A DNA stretch of 64,000 nucleotides from Peribacillus frigoritolerans. Its GTDB lineage: Bacteria; Bacillota; Bacilli; Bacillales; DSM-1321. The stretch's first letter is position 1, and the number at the start of each line of letters is the position of its first letter. This document shows, piece by piece, positions 33,709-43,102 of this stretch. The notes beneath the pieces were generated by a model. That model made no database searches and was not told the DNA's origin. It was given only the letters and a program-made list of their open reading frames with translations. The stretch spans positions 19,852-83,851 of the forward strand of contig NZ_JAUUTW010000025.1 in NCBI RefSeq assembly GCF_030676415.1, in the 5' to 3' direction. Position numbers and translations under genes: made by a program.

Positions 33709-33770
33709 TTCAACTGACAGGTGCTTTAGGTTGCTGAGGCAGCCTTTTTCTTATTGAATGATCAGGCATA
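33709..33770 (+). repeat. Terminator-carrying palindromic repeat, copy R (last of the array)
   Basis: TTCAACTGACAGGTGC, hairpin AGGTTGCTGAGGCAGCC, TTTTTCTTATTGAATGATCA and a GGCATA end. It starts 13 bp after the PhzF stop. Confidence 0.88.
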
Positions 33771-33853
33771 CTTACCGATGATAATCCAATCCATTTTTGA
33801 AAATGAATGATACATAAATGGGGACAGTCCCACACAAAAGGAGGCCTTACAAA

Positions 33854-34555
33854 TTGAATAAAGAATCAATACTAATCGTAGAAGACGAAGAAAAAATCTT
33901 AAGACTGCTTGAATTAGAGCTTGAAATCGAAGGCTATCAAGTCGGAAAGGCCATGGACGGAAAGGAAGCCCTTGAAGCGTATCGATCAGGAACATGGGAT
34001 TTGATCTTATTGGATGTGATGCTTCCAGGCATAAGCGGGATCGAGCTGCTTCGGAAAATTCGGACGAAAAACAATTTCACCCCTGTCATCCTGTTAACTG
34101 CAAAAGGCTCGGTTGAGGATAAAGTTTCCGGTCTTGATCTCGGCGCGAATGACTACATCACTAAACCTTTCCAAATTGAGGAATTGCTTGCCCGGATTCG
34201 TGCAGTTTTAAGAATGCGTACTGCATCGCCTTCAATGGAAGATGAAGGCGATGCATGGCTAAATACAGCTGATTTAAAGGTGAATGTCAAAACACGCGAA
34301 GTGATTAGAGGAGAAAACGGAATTGACCTAACGCCAAAGGAGTATGATTTACTTCTTTATTTACTTAAGAATAAGCGCCAAGTGCTAAGCCGGGATCAAA
34401 TTCTGGAAGCGGTTTGGGGATATGATTTCTATGGAGAAACAAACGTGGTGGATGTGTATATCCGATATGTTCGTAAAAAGCTCGAATATGGATTTGATAC
34501 GCCGCTTATTCATACTGTAAGAGGCGTTGGCTACGTCATGAAGGATGCAAAATGA
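33854..34555 (+). CDS. ykoG: OmpR-family response regulator (YkoG-like)
   Basis: Two-component regulator of 233 residues. The receiver has LIVEDEEKILRLLELELEIE, the phosphoacceptor Asp in LILLDVMLPGISG and Lys in ILLTAKGSVEDK. The C-terminal winged helix includes LTPKEYDLLLYLLKNKRQVL and VDVYIRYVRKKLEYGF. TTG 33854 is chosen because AAAGGAGG (33838-33845) lies 8 bp upstream. Coupled by ATGA to the kinase gene; the kinase-PepSY order matches B. subtilis ykoGHI. Confidence 0.88.
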   Translation: MNKESILIVEDEEKILRLLELELEIEGYQVGKAMDGKEALEAYRSGTWDLILLDVMLPGISGIELLRKIRTKNNFTPVILLTAKGSVEDKVSGLDLGANDYITKPFQIEELLARIRAVLRMRTASPSMEDEGDAWLNTADLKVNVKTREVIRGENGIDLTPKEYDLLLYLLKNKRQVLSRDQILEAVWGYDFYGETNVVDVYIRYVRKKLEYGFDTPLIHTVRGVGYVMKDAK

Positions 34556-35895
34556 GACTTCGGAAGAAAATAAACTTATATACAGCGGTGTTATTCATTT
34601 TTCTGCTCCTTTTGATGAATGTTTCGATTTATTTTGTTTTCAGTAATCTGATGATGGTGAATGAACTCAATCGCGCGAAAGCGGAGACAGAGAAAATTGC
34701 CTTTGATGTTAGTAAAAATGTTAATAATATTTCACCAAATGATTTACTTCGGGCCTATCTGCCTATAGATGGCATGATTGGTATTGTAAAAGAAGGTCAA
34801 CCCAAAGGAACAGTTGTTACATCCAATTCTGAAAAACAATTAAGCAATCGAAATAGCAGCTTTTATCCCGGTGAGAAGAGCGCGATCATCACTTATCATC
34901 AGAAAAAGTATGTATTCGTTTCAAACCCGATCGTTTGGGGGGATGGAAGTGTAGTTAACCTTCAAATCACCAAAAGCATTACAGCAACCGAAGAAATGCT
35001 CGCTGTTCTGCGGATCGTATTAATCGCTGTAACGGTCATTGCCATGATACCTGTTCTGATATCAAGCACTATTCTTAGTAACTTCATCGCCCGTCCGATT
35101 CGATCGATGATTGATACGATGAAGGAGATTCAAACAAGCGGCCAATTTAAGCGACTTAGCCTAGAGGAAAAATCAAAAGATGAACTTGTGGAAATGGGAA
35201 AAACCTTTAATCACATGATCGATTTGCTGCAGGCTAACTTCGAAAAACAGGAGCAGTTCGTATCAAATGCTTCACATGAATTAAAAACACCGCTAACTGT
35301 CATCGAAAGCTATGCAAATCTTATGAAAAGAAAAGGGTTGGAGCGCCCTGATTTGTTTGATGAATCCATAGAAGCCATTCATTCTGAAGCCATAAGAATG
35401 AGAGAGATGACAGAGCAAATGCTCCTGCTTGCAAAGCATCAGGAAAAATGGAATATAGAGAAGGAAAACGTTAATCTGACTGATATCATTGCAGAGTTAG
35501 CGAAAGTATATAAAAATGCGTACAATCGAACAGTGGAGATTTATGGTAGCGATGCAATTGAAACAGTAACGGACGTTCAAAAGTTAAAACAGCTTTTGTT
35601 TATTTTTTTAGACAATGCAAGAAAGTATAGTGACGAGCATATCTCCGTCTACATAGGACAAACAAGTAATGAAGCATATATCCGCATCGAAGATAGAGGG
35701 GATGGAATTCCAAAGGCTGAATTGCCAAAAGTGTTCGATCGCTTTTATCGTGTAGATAAAGCAAGAAGCCGAAAGCAAGGCGGATCAGGATTGGGGCTTT
35801 CCATGGCAAAGGAAATTGCTGATGCAATTGATGTACGAATTGAAATGGATAGTCTCGAAGGCATGGGAACGATCGTTACTCTTTTATTTAAATAA
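34552..35895 (+). CDS. ykoH: Membrane sensor histidine kinase (YkoH-like)
   Basis: 447 residues: TM1 (LYTAVLFIFLLLLMNVSIYF), an extracellular loop to about residue 145, TM2 (VLRIVLIAVTVIAMIPVLIS), a HAMP linker, the phosphoacceptor His in NASHELKTPLTVIESYANLM, and the ATPase domain with DNARKYSD, EDRGDGIPKAELPKVFDRFY and GSGLGLSMAKEIAD. It starts inside the stop codon of the regulator gene. The signal is unknown; the PepSY protein downstream suggests an envelope signal. Confidence 0.88.
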   Translation: MRLRKKINLYTAVLFIFLLLLMNVSIYFVFSNLMMVNELNRAKAETEKIAFDVSKNVNNISPNDLLRAYLPIDGMIGIVKEGQPKGTVVTSNSEKQLSNRNSSFYPGEKSAIITYHQKKYVFVSNPIVWGDGSVVNLQITKSITATEEMLAVLRIVLIAVTVIAMIPVLISSTILSNFIARPIRSMIDTMKEIQTSGQFKRLSLEEKSKDELVEMGKTFNHMIDLLQANFEKQEQFVSNASHELKTPLTVIESYANLMKRKGLERPDLFDESIEAIHSEAIRMREMTEQMLLLAKHQEKWNIEKENVNLTDIIAELAKVYKNAYNRTVEIYGSDAIETVTDVQKLKQLLFIFLDNARKYSDEHISVYIGQTSNEAYIRIEDRGDGIPKAELPKVFDRFYRVDKARSRKQGGSGLGLSMAKEIADAIDVRIEMDSLEGMGTIVTLLFK

Positions 35896-35969
35896 GCCTC
35901 TTAAATAGTGAATTCTTATCAAGTTCTCATTTTATCAAAAAGTAAGAATGACGTTGGATGGGGGATACG

Positions 35970-36698
35970 ATGAAGATTAGAAAAGTGCTGATAACAGCTG
36001 GGTCAACTCTTGTTTTTGGTCTGCTATTATTCGTCGGATTTCAATGGTGGGCTCCATCATTATCCGCGGAAAGCTTGACGAAAGAAGAAGTGAACCAGAC
36101 AGCAAAGGATAAATATCCGGGAACCATTATAAAGACAACGAAAAATGAAGGCGAAGAATATCAGATTGAAATGCAGCTTGAAACCGGGGTATACCAAATT
36201 ACGATGGATGCGAAAAGCGGTGAAGTTCGTTCAATAAAAAAAGAGACCATACATGCAGCTGAAAAAACAACGAAAAAAACACCAAAGCAACTTACCCAAA
36301 AAGAAATAAAGGCACGTATTTCCTCGCAAGGAGAACTGGAACAAATTGATTTTGTGCAGGAAAAAGACAACGCCTATTATAAAGCCGTTGTAAATAAGAA
36401 TAACGAAAAAATCACATTAATACTCGATCCATATACAGGTACAATCATTGACTCGACAATGGTCGCAGATAGTATCATTACAGAAAACGAAGCAATTGCG
36501 ATTGCGGAAAAACATGTAAAAGGAACAGGTGACGATACAGAATTTTATCAACCTTCAGATCAGACACCCTATTATTTGGTCGAAGTTGAATTGGAGGACG
36601 ATCGAGATGCAGTCGTCCAAGTGGACGGCTACACAAAAGAAGTAAAAACAATCACATGGGAAGATGATGAAGAGAACGATAATGATGGCCCAGAATAA
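35970..36698 (+). CDS. ykoI: PepSY-domain protein (YkoI-like)
   Basis: A membrane-anchored extracytoplasmic protein of about 242 residues: one N-terminal helix (VLITAGSTLVFGLLLFVGFQ) and two PepSY repeats (LTKEEVNQTAKDKYPGTIIK with YQITMDAKSGEVRSI, and TENEAIAIAEKHVKGTGDD with VVQVDGYTKEVKTI), then an acidic tail. PepSY domains are thought to modulate proteases or sensors. The position after ykoGH matches B. subtilis. GGGGG lies upstream of ATG 35970; ATG 35958 is also in frame. Confidence 0.82.
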   Translation: MKIRKVLITAGSTLVFGLLLFVGFQWWAPSLSAESLTKEEVNQTAKDKYPGTIIKTTKNEGEEYQIEMQLETGVYQITMDAKSGEVRSIKKETIHAAEKTTKKTPKQLTQKEIKARISSQGELEQIDFVQEKDNAYYKAVVNKNNEKITLILDPYTGTIIDSTMVADSIITENEAIAIAEKHVKGTGDDTEFYQPSDQTPYYLVEVELEDDRDAVVQVDGYTKEVKTITWEDDEENDNDGPE

Positions 36699-36748
36699 AA
36701 TAGTGGCTCATAAGGGTTTACTAATTTAGACGTAAATTGAATAAGGCA

Positions 36749-36800
36749 TAAAAAAGGGTGATGCAATTAGCTGTCTAATATGCATCACCCTTTTTGTCTT
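36749..36800 (+). terminator. Rho-independent terminator of the ykoGHI-like operon
   Basis: Stem AAAAGGGTGATGCA / TGCATCACCCTTTT with a 15-nt loop and T-run. Confidence 0.92.
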
Positions 36801-37021
36801 TGGTGAGTAAGAAAAATGCAAAAAAAAAGAGAAGGAACTGTAACAATTCTCACCAATTTCTAATCCTTCTATCATTTAACTCTAATTTAATATCTCTAAC
36901 ATGGAATTAAGCACCAAAAGATAAAACAGAGCCAAATGAGCATCTGGATTATTGTACATAAAACATTCCCTTCATATTTCAACACATTAACAAAGGTTTG
37001 CAAGAGAAAGGAGAATAAGTA

Positions 37022-37615
37022 ATGTCAGTTATTTCTAGCATTCTGGATTACAACAAGACGTTTGTCGATCAAAACAAATATAAAGAGTTTCAAACGACAA
37101 AGTATCCAGATAAAAAGATCGTCATCATAACGTGCATGGATACCCGTCTGTTGGAATTGCTTCCAAAGGCGATGGGGTTAAGAAATGGAGATGCGAAAAT
37201 CATTAAAAACGCTGGAGCTATTGTTTCTCATCCCTTTGGCAGCATTATGCGCAGTATCCTTGTCGCCATTTATGAGCTAAAAGTGGAGGAAGTGTGTGTG
37301 ATTGGACACCACGGATGCGGTATGGTAGGGCTTCAATCCTCTTCACTTCTTGATGCCGCAAAGCAGAAGAAAGTCAGTCAGGAGCAAATTGATATCCTTA
37401 AAAACTCTGGTATTGATTTATCAAAATGGCTGTCAGGCTTTCAATGCGTTGAGGAGAGTGTAACAAATAGTGTCCGTTTGATCAAAAATCACCCATTATT
37501 ACCGGATTCCATTGCCGTTCACGGTATGGTCATCCATCCCGAAACGGGTAAATTGGAGCGAATCATAGATGGATATAGCAACGTTGAAAGCAAAGACGAA
37601 ATACATATTCAATAA
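37022..37615 (+). CDS. Beta-class carbonic anhydrase
   Basis: Zinc enzyme interconverting carbon dioxide and bicarbonate, 197 residues. Zinc ligands are in CMDTRLLELLPKAMG and GHHGCGMVGL. AAGAAAGGAG precedes ATG 37022. The next gene, 16 bp downstream, is a SulP anion transporter, so the pair probably supplies bicarbonate to the cell. This pairing is common in bacteria, but the transported ion is inferred here. Confidence 0.9.
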   Translation: MSVISSILDYNKTFVDQNKYKEFQTTKYPDKKIVIITCMDTRLLELLPKAMGLRNGDAKIIKNAGAIVSHPFGSIMRSILVAIYELKVEEVCVIGHHGCGMVGLQSSSLLDAAKQKKVSQEQIDILKNSGIDLSKWLSGFQCVEESVTNSVRLIKNHPLLPDSIAVHGMVIHPETGKLERIIDGYSNVESKDEIHIQ

Positions 37616-37631
37616 AAGAAGGAGCGATAAA

Positions 37632-39389
37632 ATGATGGGATCTAGCAGGCTTGAAGGATACAACTTAGGCCATTTTCAGAAAGACCTGGTTGCCGGGGTG
37701 GTAGTTGGGATTGTAGCGATTCCTTTAGCGATGGCTTTTGCCATTGCTTCTGGGGTAAGACCGGAATACGGACTGTACACATCAATTATTGCAGGAATCA
37801 TGGTCTCCCTTTTTGGAGGGTCCAAATATCAAATTGCAGGCCCGACTGGAGCCTTTGTCCCGGTCTTGTTCGGGGTGGTCATGCAGTACGGATATGAAAA
37901 ACTGTTAATCGCCGGTTTCCTGGCAGGTATCATGATTTTTCTTATGGGTGTCTTCAAACTGGGAAGATTCATCAAGTTCATTCCGCGTCCAGTTACCATC
38001 GGCTTTACTGCCGGAATTGCTGTGATTATCTTCTCTGGGCAGATTGCCAATTTCTTTGGACTCAGTAACTTAAAAAAAGAAGAAGCCTTTCTTTTAAATA
38101 TGAAAGAAATCTTATTGAATTTCAATACAGTGAATTTCTATAGTGTACTTGTAGCTATCATAAGTTTAACTCTCGTCATATTAACTCCAAAATATTTACC
38201 GAAAGTCCCTGGAGCATTGCTGGGATTGATTGTATCAACTCTAGTCGCTAGCTTATTCTTCCCAGGCCAGGTAGCGACCATAGGATCTGCTTATGGCGCC
38301 ATTCCCAATACATTGCCCCATTTTCAGTTTCCCCATATCACGGGCGGCCTAGTGATTGAACTCCTTCCGGCTGCTTTGGTCATTGCCATGCTTGGAGGAA
38401 TTGAATCACTATTATCCGCTGTAGTGGCAGACGGCATGACGAACAGTAAACATAACAGCAATAAAGAGCTGATGGGGCAAGGATTGACCAATATGATTAC
38501 GCCTTTATTTGGAGGCATCCCGGCTACAGGTGCCATCGCGCGTACCGCAACGAATATTAAAAACGGTGCAGTCTCCCCTATATCAGGCGTGATCCATGGG
38601 TTAGTGGTATTGCTGGTGTTAGTCAGTTTGGCTCCTTATGCTTCGGCCATTCCATTGGCCAGTATGGCCCCCATTCTTATGTTTGTCGCATGGAACATGA
38701 GCGAACGCAAAGAGTTTTCGCATATCTTAAAAGCAAAAACCATGGACTCGATCGTATTGATCGTTACCTTCGTATTAACCGTATTGATTGACCTGACAAC
38801 AGGTGTCGGGATCGGTTTATTATTAGCCATTCTATCGTTCGTTAAACTGATGAGCGGTACATTGAAATTATCAAAGGTATTACCAGATCCAACTGATAAA
38901 CTAGTTAAACCAGAAATGGTGCAACAAGGTTCAAGCTGTCCGCAGATAAACATATATACGATAGAAGGACCTTTATTCTTTGGTTCAATCGAAAGGCTGC
39001 AAGAAGAAATCGAAGAAATAATGCGTACTAAACCAAAAGTCCTCCTATTAAGAATGAGTAATGTGCCATTCATTGATACATCGGGAGAAGCACTTCTCAC
39101 CGACATTGTGAAGCAATTCAAGTTTCATAATCTGCAAGTGTTGATTTCCGGGGTTCAACAGGAACCTAAAGAAATACTGAAAAAAACTGGATTCATTAAA
39201 CTAGTTGGTGAGGAACAGTTCTTTTCCAGTACGGGTGATGCCATTAATGAAGCTTTATCCAAACTGGATGAGAACCGTTGTAAAGGGTGTAAACAGTTTT
39301 CTTTTGCTGAATGCACCGCACTCTCGCAGCAAGTTCCAAAGCCTGCGTTATTAAAACAAAAAAGAAAACGGGAGATAGGATTAACATGA
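37632..39389 (+). CDS. SulP family anion transporter with STAS domain
   Basis: 585-residue membrane protein. The SulP core starts YNLGHFQKDLVAGVVVGIVA IPLAMAFAIASG and contains GLYTSIIAGIMVSLFGGSKY and AGPTGAFVPV. The C-terminal STAS domain (about residues 440-550) shows LFFGSIERLQEEI and the conserved MSNVPFIDTSGEALL. AGAAGGAG precedes ATG 37632, inside the longer open frame that begins at 37569. Given the carbonic anhydrase partner, bicarbonate is the likely substrate; sulfate is the main alternative. Confidence 0.88.
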   Translation: MMGSSRLEGYNLGHFQKDLVAGVVVGIVAIPLAMAFAIASGVRPEYGLYTSIIAGIMVSLFGGSKYQIAGPTGAFVPVLFGVVMQYGYEKLLIAGFLAGIMIFLMGVFKLGRFIKFIPRPVTIGFTAGIAVIIFSGQIANFFGLSNLKKEEAFLLNMKEILLNFNTVNFYSVLVAIISLTLVILTPKYLPKVPGALLGLIVSTLVASLFFPGQVATIGSAYGAIPNTLPHFQFPHITGGLVIELLPAALVIAMLGGIESLLSAVVADGMTNSKHNSNKELMGQGLTNMITPLFGGIPATGAIARTATNIKNGAVSPISGVIHGLVVLLVLVSLAPYASAIPLASMAPILMFVAWNMSERKEFSHILKAKTMDSIVLIVTFVLTVLIDLTTGVGIGLLLAILSFVKLMSGTLKLSKVLPDPTDKLVKPEMVQQGSSCPQINIYTIEGPLFFGSIERLQEEIEEIMRTKPKVLLLRMSNVPFIDTSGEALLTDIVKQFKFHNLQVLISGVQQEPKEILKKTGFIKLVGEEQFFSSTGDAINEALSKLDENRCKGCKQFSFAECTALSQQVPKPALLKQKRKREIGLT

Positions 39390-39436
39390 TCCCTGTCAAG
39401 AAAGACAACTAAAAAGAGAGATCCATTAACAATATT

Positions 39437-39475
39437 TAGGCATCTGCTTATGGCAGATGCCCTTATTCTTAATCA
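39437..39475 (+). terminator. Rho-independent terminator after the SulP gene
   Basis: Stem GGCATCTGC / GCAGATGCC around loop TTATG (39438-39461), then a T-rich tail. A tandem 16-bp duplication (TTAATCAACTATCTTC, twice) follows at about 39470-39505. Confidence 0.8.
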
Positions 39476-39509
39476 ACTATCTTCTTAATCAACTATCTTC
39501 TTAATTCGC

Positions 39510-39806
39510 CATGGCTATCAATGAATACGGTAGTAGTCAGGAAGGTTACAAGTAGAAGTAACTCAAATACAAATAGATTCATAAAGACACAATGGAGAGG
39601 GAGGGACAGCTGCCATTTACATATTGTGGTCAGTAGCTTCTACAAGTATCTTTTGTATGGTAACTTTCGTTAAACATCATAAACCCATACTATTGACCAA
39701 CAAACCGGTGGGATAGTAATTGATTAACAGTTTACCCTTGTAGGGAGCCCCTCAGCCATAGCGAAAAGCCGGATTTCAATACTTGTTGAATCCGGCTTTT
39801 CGTTAT
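39510..39806. terminator. Gene-free stretch ending in a bidirectional terminator at 39762-39806
   Basis: No gene is seen in 39510-39760. The end holds a perfect 14-bp stem (CGAAAAGCCGGATT, 39762-39775, complement 39789-39802) with T-rich flank on both strands. It is about 85 bp past the end of levB and could terminate that operon. An unannotated short plus-strand RNA cannot be excluded. Confidence 0.6.
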
Positions 39807-39890
39807 TACGCCTATTTGAAGAGTTTTGGGTAAAACATGGTGAATTGTGGTCAATGTATAAACCATAGTATCGCCATTCATAAATGATGT

Positions 39891-41453
39891 TCAATTAATC
39901 GAATCGAGGTGTTTGATCTTAATATTATTAAAGACCGCTTTGCCTCCCTCTGAGAAGAGGGATATTCCCTTATCATCAAATTCAGGGAATATTAAATTTG
40001 AATGTGCAATCTTTCCATCATCCACAAACACCTCAATACTTGTTTTATCAATGAGGATCTTTAAGTGAACATGTTTCTTGCTAGAATCATATGGAGCCAT
40101 GCTTTTAATATATTGATTACTTTCGTCAGGGTGTTCAGTAAAAGTTCGATTGACATAAGAGTAGTTTTCTTCTGCAAAAATTCCTACGTCAATGTGGCGT
40201 GTTTGATCTGCTGATTCCCGAAGCCTTAAGCCTACATTGTTTATGTCTGACCAACTGATATCCGCCTCCAATTGATAGACATCACCTTTTACATCTAGTG
40301 TTTTGGAACCATTCACTTCAATTTGTTCATAAGAATCCGTTGAACCCGTCAATTCTTTCAATGCTTCGATAGGTTGTGAAGATAAATAATATAGGTTGTT
40401 GCCTGCATGTTTTAGCCCGATTTGGCGAACGATGGAATCCATTCCATTAAAGCCCTCTTTCAGGGTCGGAGTATTATCGGCATAGGCCCAATTATTCATC
40501 CAAGCAAGAGCATACCGTTTGTTATATTTATCGCTTTCTGTTCCATCTTCAAATGTAACTCCACCATACCAATCGAAGCCATAATCCAACCATTGCGGTT
40601 CATTGTGATCTGGGAAGAATTCCATTCCATCAAAGCTTCCAGTCCAATAGGCGTATGTGTTCGGTTTACCATTCGATTGCCCATTAGCACTGACACCAAG
40701 TACCCATTTTAAAGTCCCGTCATCCGCCCGTAACAAATAAAGGTCCGGGCACTCAACAATACCTATGTTTTTCGTGGCAAAACTGCTCATATACTGCCAA
40801 TCTTTTAGGTTGTGAGACTTATAAAAACCTACTTTTGTTCCTTCAGCCATGACCATTATCCATTTATGATCATTGTCATCCCAGATGATCTTTGGATCTC
40901 TAAAATCTTTCGTTCCTGGATTTGAAAGGATAGGATCATCACTGTAGGAGGTAAATGTTTTACCGTTGTCCGTACTATACCATAGAAATTGTTCCTGTTT
41001 ACCGCCATCCTTGGAGGGCTGCGTAACGATTGCCACAAGAGCATCTTTTCCAAAGCCTGCCGTATTTTCCTTGTCCGCAACGACTGATCCCGACCATGGA
41101 TCTCCATTATCATTGGTGTATTTTGGAATGGCAACCCCTTGATCACTCCAATGCACCAAGTCCTCTGAGGTTGAATGACGCCATTCTGTTCCATTTCCAT
41201 CCGGATAATCCCCGTTATAGAGGTAAAAATAATGGTACTCTCCATCAATGAAAATCGGCCTCTGAGGATCGTTTTTCCATTTGTCAGGTACAGTGAAATG
41301 GTAGTTAGCTCGATACGATTCCTCTTCATGCTTAACTGGTAAAGTCGATTTGACTAAATAGACTAATAATCCGGCAATGAACAATCCAAGCATTAAGAGA
41401 ACCAACGACTTAAAACCTTTCTTATTAAAAATTTTGTCCAAGTAAATCACCAC
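39891..41453 (-). CDS. levB: GH32 endolevanase, membrane-anchored (LevB-like)
   Basis: Cleaves levan to short fructo-oligosaccharides at the cell surface. An N-terminal anchor helix (SLVLLMLGLFIAGLLVYLV) is followed by the five-blade GH32 domain: nucleophile motif VPDKWKNDPQRPIF, transition-state FRDPKIIWDD, acid/base VECPDLYLL; a C-terminal beta-sandwich ends KAVFNNIKIKHL. The NDPQRP variant (not NDPNG) is typical of LevB. The start is GTG 41453 or TTG about 12 nt further. It lies 125 bp downstream of sacB, as in B. subtilis sacB-levB. Confidence 0.9.
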   Translation of the reverse strand: MVIYLDKIFNKKGFKSLVLLMLGLFIAGLLVYLVKSTLPVKHEEESYRANYHFTVPDKWKNDPQRPIFIDGEYHYFYLYNGDYPDGNGTEWRHSTSEDLVHWSDQGVAIPKYTNDNGDPWSGSVVADKENTAGFGKDALVAIVTQPSKDGGKQEQFLWYSTDNGKTFTSYSDDPILSNPGTKDFRDPKIIWDDNDHKWIMVMAEGTKVGFYKSHNLKDWQYMSSFATKNIGIVECPDLYLLRADDGTLKWVLGVSANGQSNGKPNTYAYWTGSFDGMEFFPDHNEPQWLDYGFDWYGGVTFEDGTESDKYNKRYALAWMNNWAYADNTPTLKEGFNGMDSIVRQIGLKHAGNNLYYLSSQPIEALKELTGSTDSYEQIEVNGSKTLDVKGDVYQLEADISWSDINNVGLRLRESADQTRHIDVGIFAEENYSYVNRTFTEHPDESNQYIKSMAPYDSSKKHVHLKILIDKTSIEVFVDDGKIAHSNLIFPEFDDKGISLFSEGGKAVFNNIKIKHLDSIN

Positions 41454-41504
41454 GCTTTTATTTTCCTATTTTGTTCCTAAGATAATGTAAAACTTATTTA
41501 ATAA

Positions 41505-41543
41505 AAAAAAGAAAATGCCAATTTTACAGACATTTTCTTTTTT
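41505..41543. terminator. Hairpin between sacB and levB
   Basis: Stem AAAAAAGAAAATG / CATTTTCTTTTTT (41505-41517, 41531-41543). On the transcribed minus strand it ends in a T-run, so it may partly terminate after sacB and lower levB expression. Confidence 0.7.
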
Positions 41544-41577
41544 GATTAATTTCGTAAAACTCCGGATGAACATTAAA

Positions 41578-43044
41578 TTATTGGTTATTCGTCAGTTGAC
41601 CCTGTTCCTGAATACTATCTTCTATCACAGCTGTATTTGGCCCTTTAATGTTAACTGAAAAACTTGGGGCAAAGGTAGATTTATGGTCTTTAAAATAACC
41701 TCTATTTGTCATATAACTTGTGATGACTACATTATCGCTTTCCGGTTGTGGGATAGCATAGTGAGCATATGTCCAAGTAATATCATAAGGATTAAGATCT
41801 TGGTGTAAGACAATTCCTGTTTTATTTAATGGTTTGTATGGGCCAGTTAAAGAATTTGCCACGTAGCCTAACATGTAAATATCTTTATCATCAATTCCAT
41901 CAATGGTCATTTTTGATCCTCTTGTACTTGTGAATAAATACCATTTTCCGTCCTTTTTAAATATGTTAGGACGTTCAATTTCATCCGTTACTGTATTCGA
42001 AACAATCAAGGGTTTCATTTCGTTTTTTAATGTATAATCATCGTTTATTTCAATGATGCCCATTGCACCATTTGCTAATTCAGCTAAACCTTTTTTAGAG
42101 CTTTGCAGAAGTTTATCCTTTTCAGCTTGGAAGAACTTATTGCTGTTGCCATAGTAAGCCCTGTTGTAAAGGGATTCTTCTCCTTGGTAACCATATTCAG
42201 TCCCAGTATTCGCTTCAAAAACAAGGTATTTACGACCCTTATCTTCAATATAGTGAGGATCTCTAAATGTATGATTATCACTAAAATTTTCATCAGCGAA
42301 AGCCTTATCATGTGATTGATAAAACTTGCTGTCTCCGCCTTCATAGATGGATTTGTAATCTTCTACGCCATCCACTTGCAATGTATCGGCACCTGACTCA
42401 GATACGTTTACTTGAGCTGTTGTTAATGTTTGTTTACCGTATTGCTTGGAATCTGGTGAAAACTGTCCGCGATTTGTATAGAATAAGCGAACTTCTCCAT
42501 CAGACGTGAAGGTTGCAGAACCGGACCACTCTTCTGCTTGATTTTTTAAATAGGGATCATTTGGAACATTTTTATCATGATCATCAAATACTCTGCCAGC
42601 ATTTTTCCAAGCATCAATGGATGTTTCTCCAACTTTTTTGTAGAACAAGTAAATGAACGTATCACTGCCGTTTTTAGGGTCTCCAGCTAAACCAAAAACG
42701 ATATGATAGCCCTTATATTCTGCCACTGAACCATCAGCGTTTTGTAATGGCCAAGTATCCCACACATCCATATCGATTAAATTACCTGATTTGTCATACT
42801 TTTTTGCTGAGGGAATGTTTTTTATTGTTGATTCGTCAAACTTGGGAACTGTAAACTTTGCATCGCCTTGTTGATTAATCATTTTTTGCATGTCGTAACG
42901 GGTGATTTGTGAAGTGCCATACTTTTCATTGTGATCTAATGGGTCTTTTGCCGCCGCGAAAGTTTCTGAGCGACTGCCTCCTAATAAGATAACTGTACTA
43001 AGTGTTATTACTGTTGCTTGTTTGGCAAGCCTGTTAAAGTTCAT
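41578..43044 (-). CDS. sacB: Levansucrase (GH68)
   Basis: Secreted fructosyltransferase that makes levan from sucrose. Signal peptide (TVITLSTVILLGGSRSETFA) up to about residue 31. The nucleophile Asp is in VWDTWPLQ (residue 96), transition-state Asp in TFRDPHYIED and acid/base Glu in DEIERPNIF. ATG 43044 has AGGAGGAAG upstream; the frame also opens at 43068. The 488-residue length fits the Bacillus group. The 230-bp leader holds two TTAGTCTTA motifs and a hairpin (43103-43132), so control differs from B. subtilis SacY antitermination or adds to it. Confidence 0.95.
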   Translation of the reverse strand: MNFNRLAKQATVITLSTVILLGGSRSETFAAAKDPLDHNEKYGTSQITRYDMQKMINQQGDAKFTVPKFDESTIKNIPSAKKYDKSGNLIDMDVWDTWPLQNADGSVAEYKGYHIVFGLAGDPKNGSDTFIYLFYKKVGETSIDAWKNAGRVFDDHDKNVPNDPYLKNQAEEWSGSATFTSDGEVRLFYTNRGQFSPDSKQYGKQTLTTAQVNVSESGADTLQVDGVEDYKSIYEGGDSKFYQSHDKAFADENFSDNHTFRDPHYIEDKGRKYLVFEANTGTEYGYQGEESLYNRAYYGNSNKFFQAEKDKLLQSSKKGLAELANGAMGIIEINDDYTLKNEMKPLIVSNTVTDEIERPNIFKKDGKWYLFTSTRGSKMTIDGIDDKDIYMLGYVANSLTGPYKPLNKTGIVLHQDLNPYDITWTYAHYAIPQPESDNVVITSYMTNRGYFKDHKSTFAPSFSVNIKGPNTAVIEDSIQEQGQLTNNQ

Positions 43045-43102
43045 ATGCCTTCCTCCTAGAATGTTCATTAGTATTTAAAAGTAAAGTCTAGTGGAACGGT
43101 TC

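Noticed and set aside
16542..33770. A true integron
   Set aside because: No integron integrase or attI-like site is visible and the repeat ends match the attC core only partly, so I report only the resemblance.
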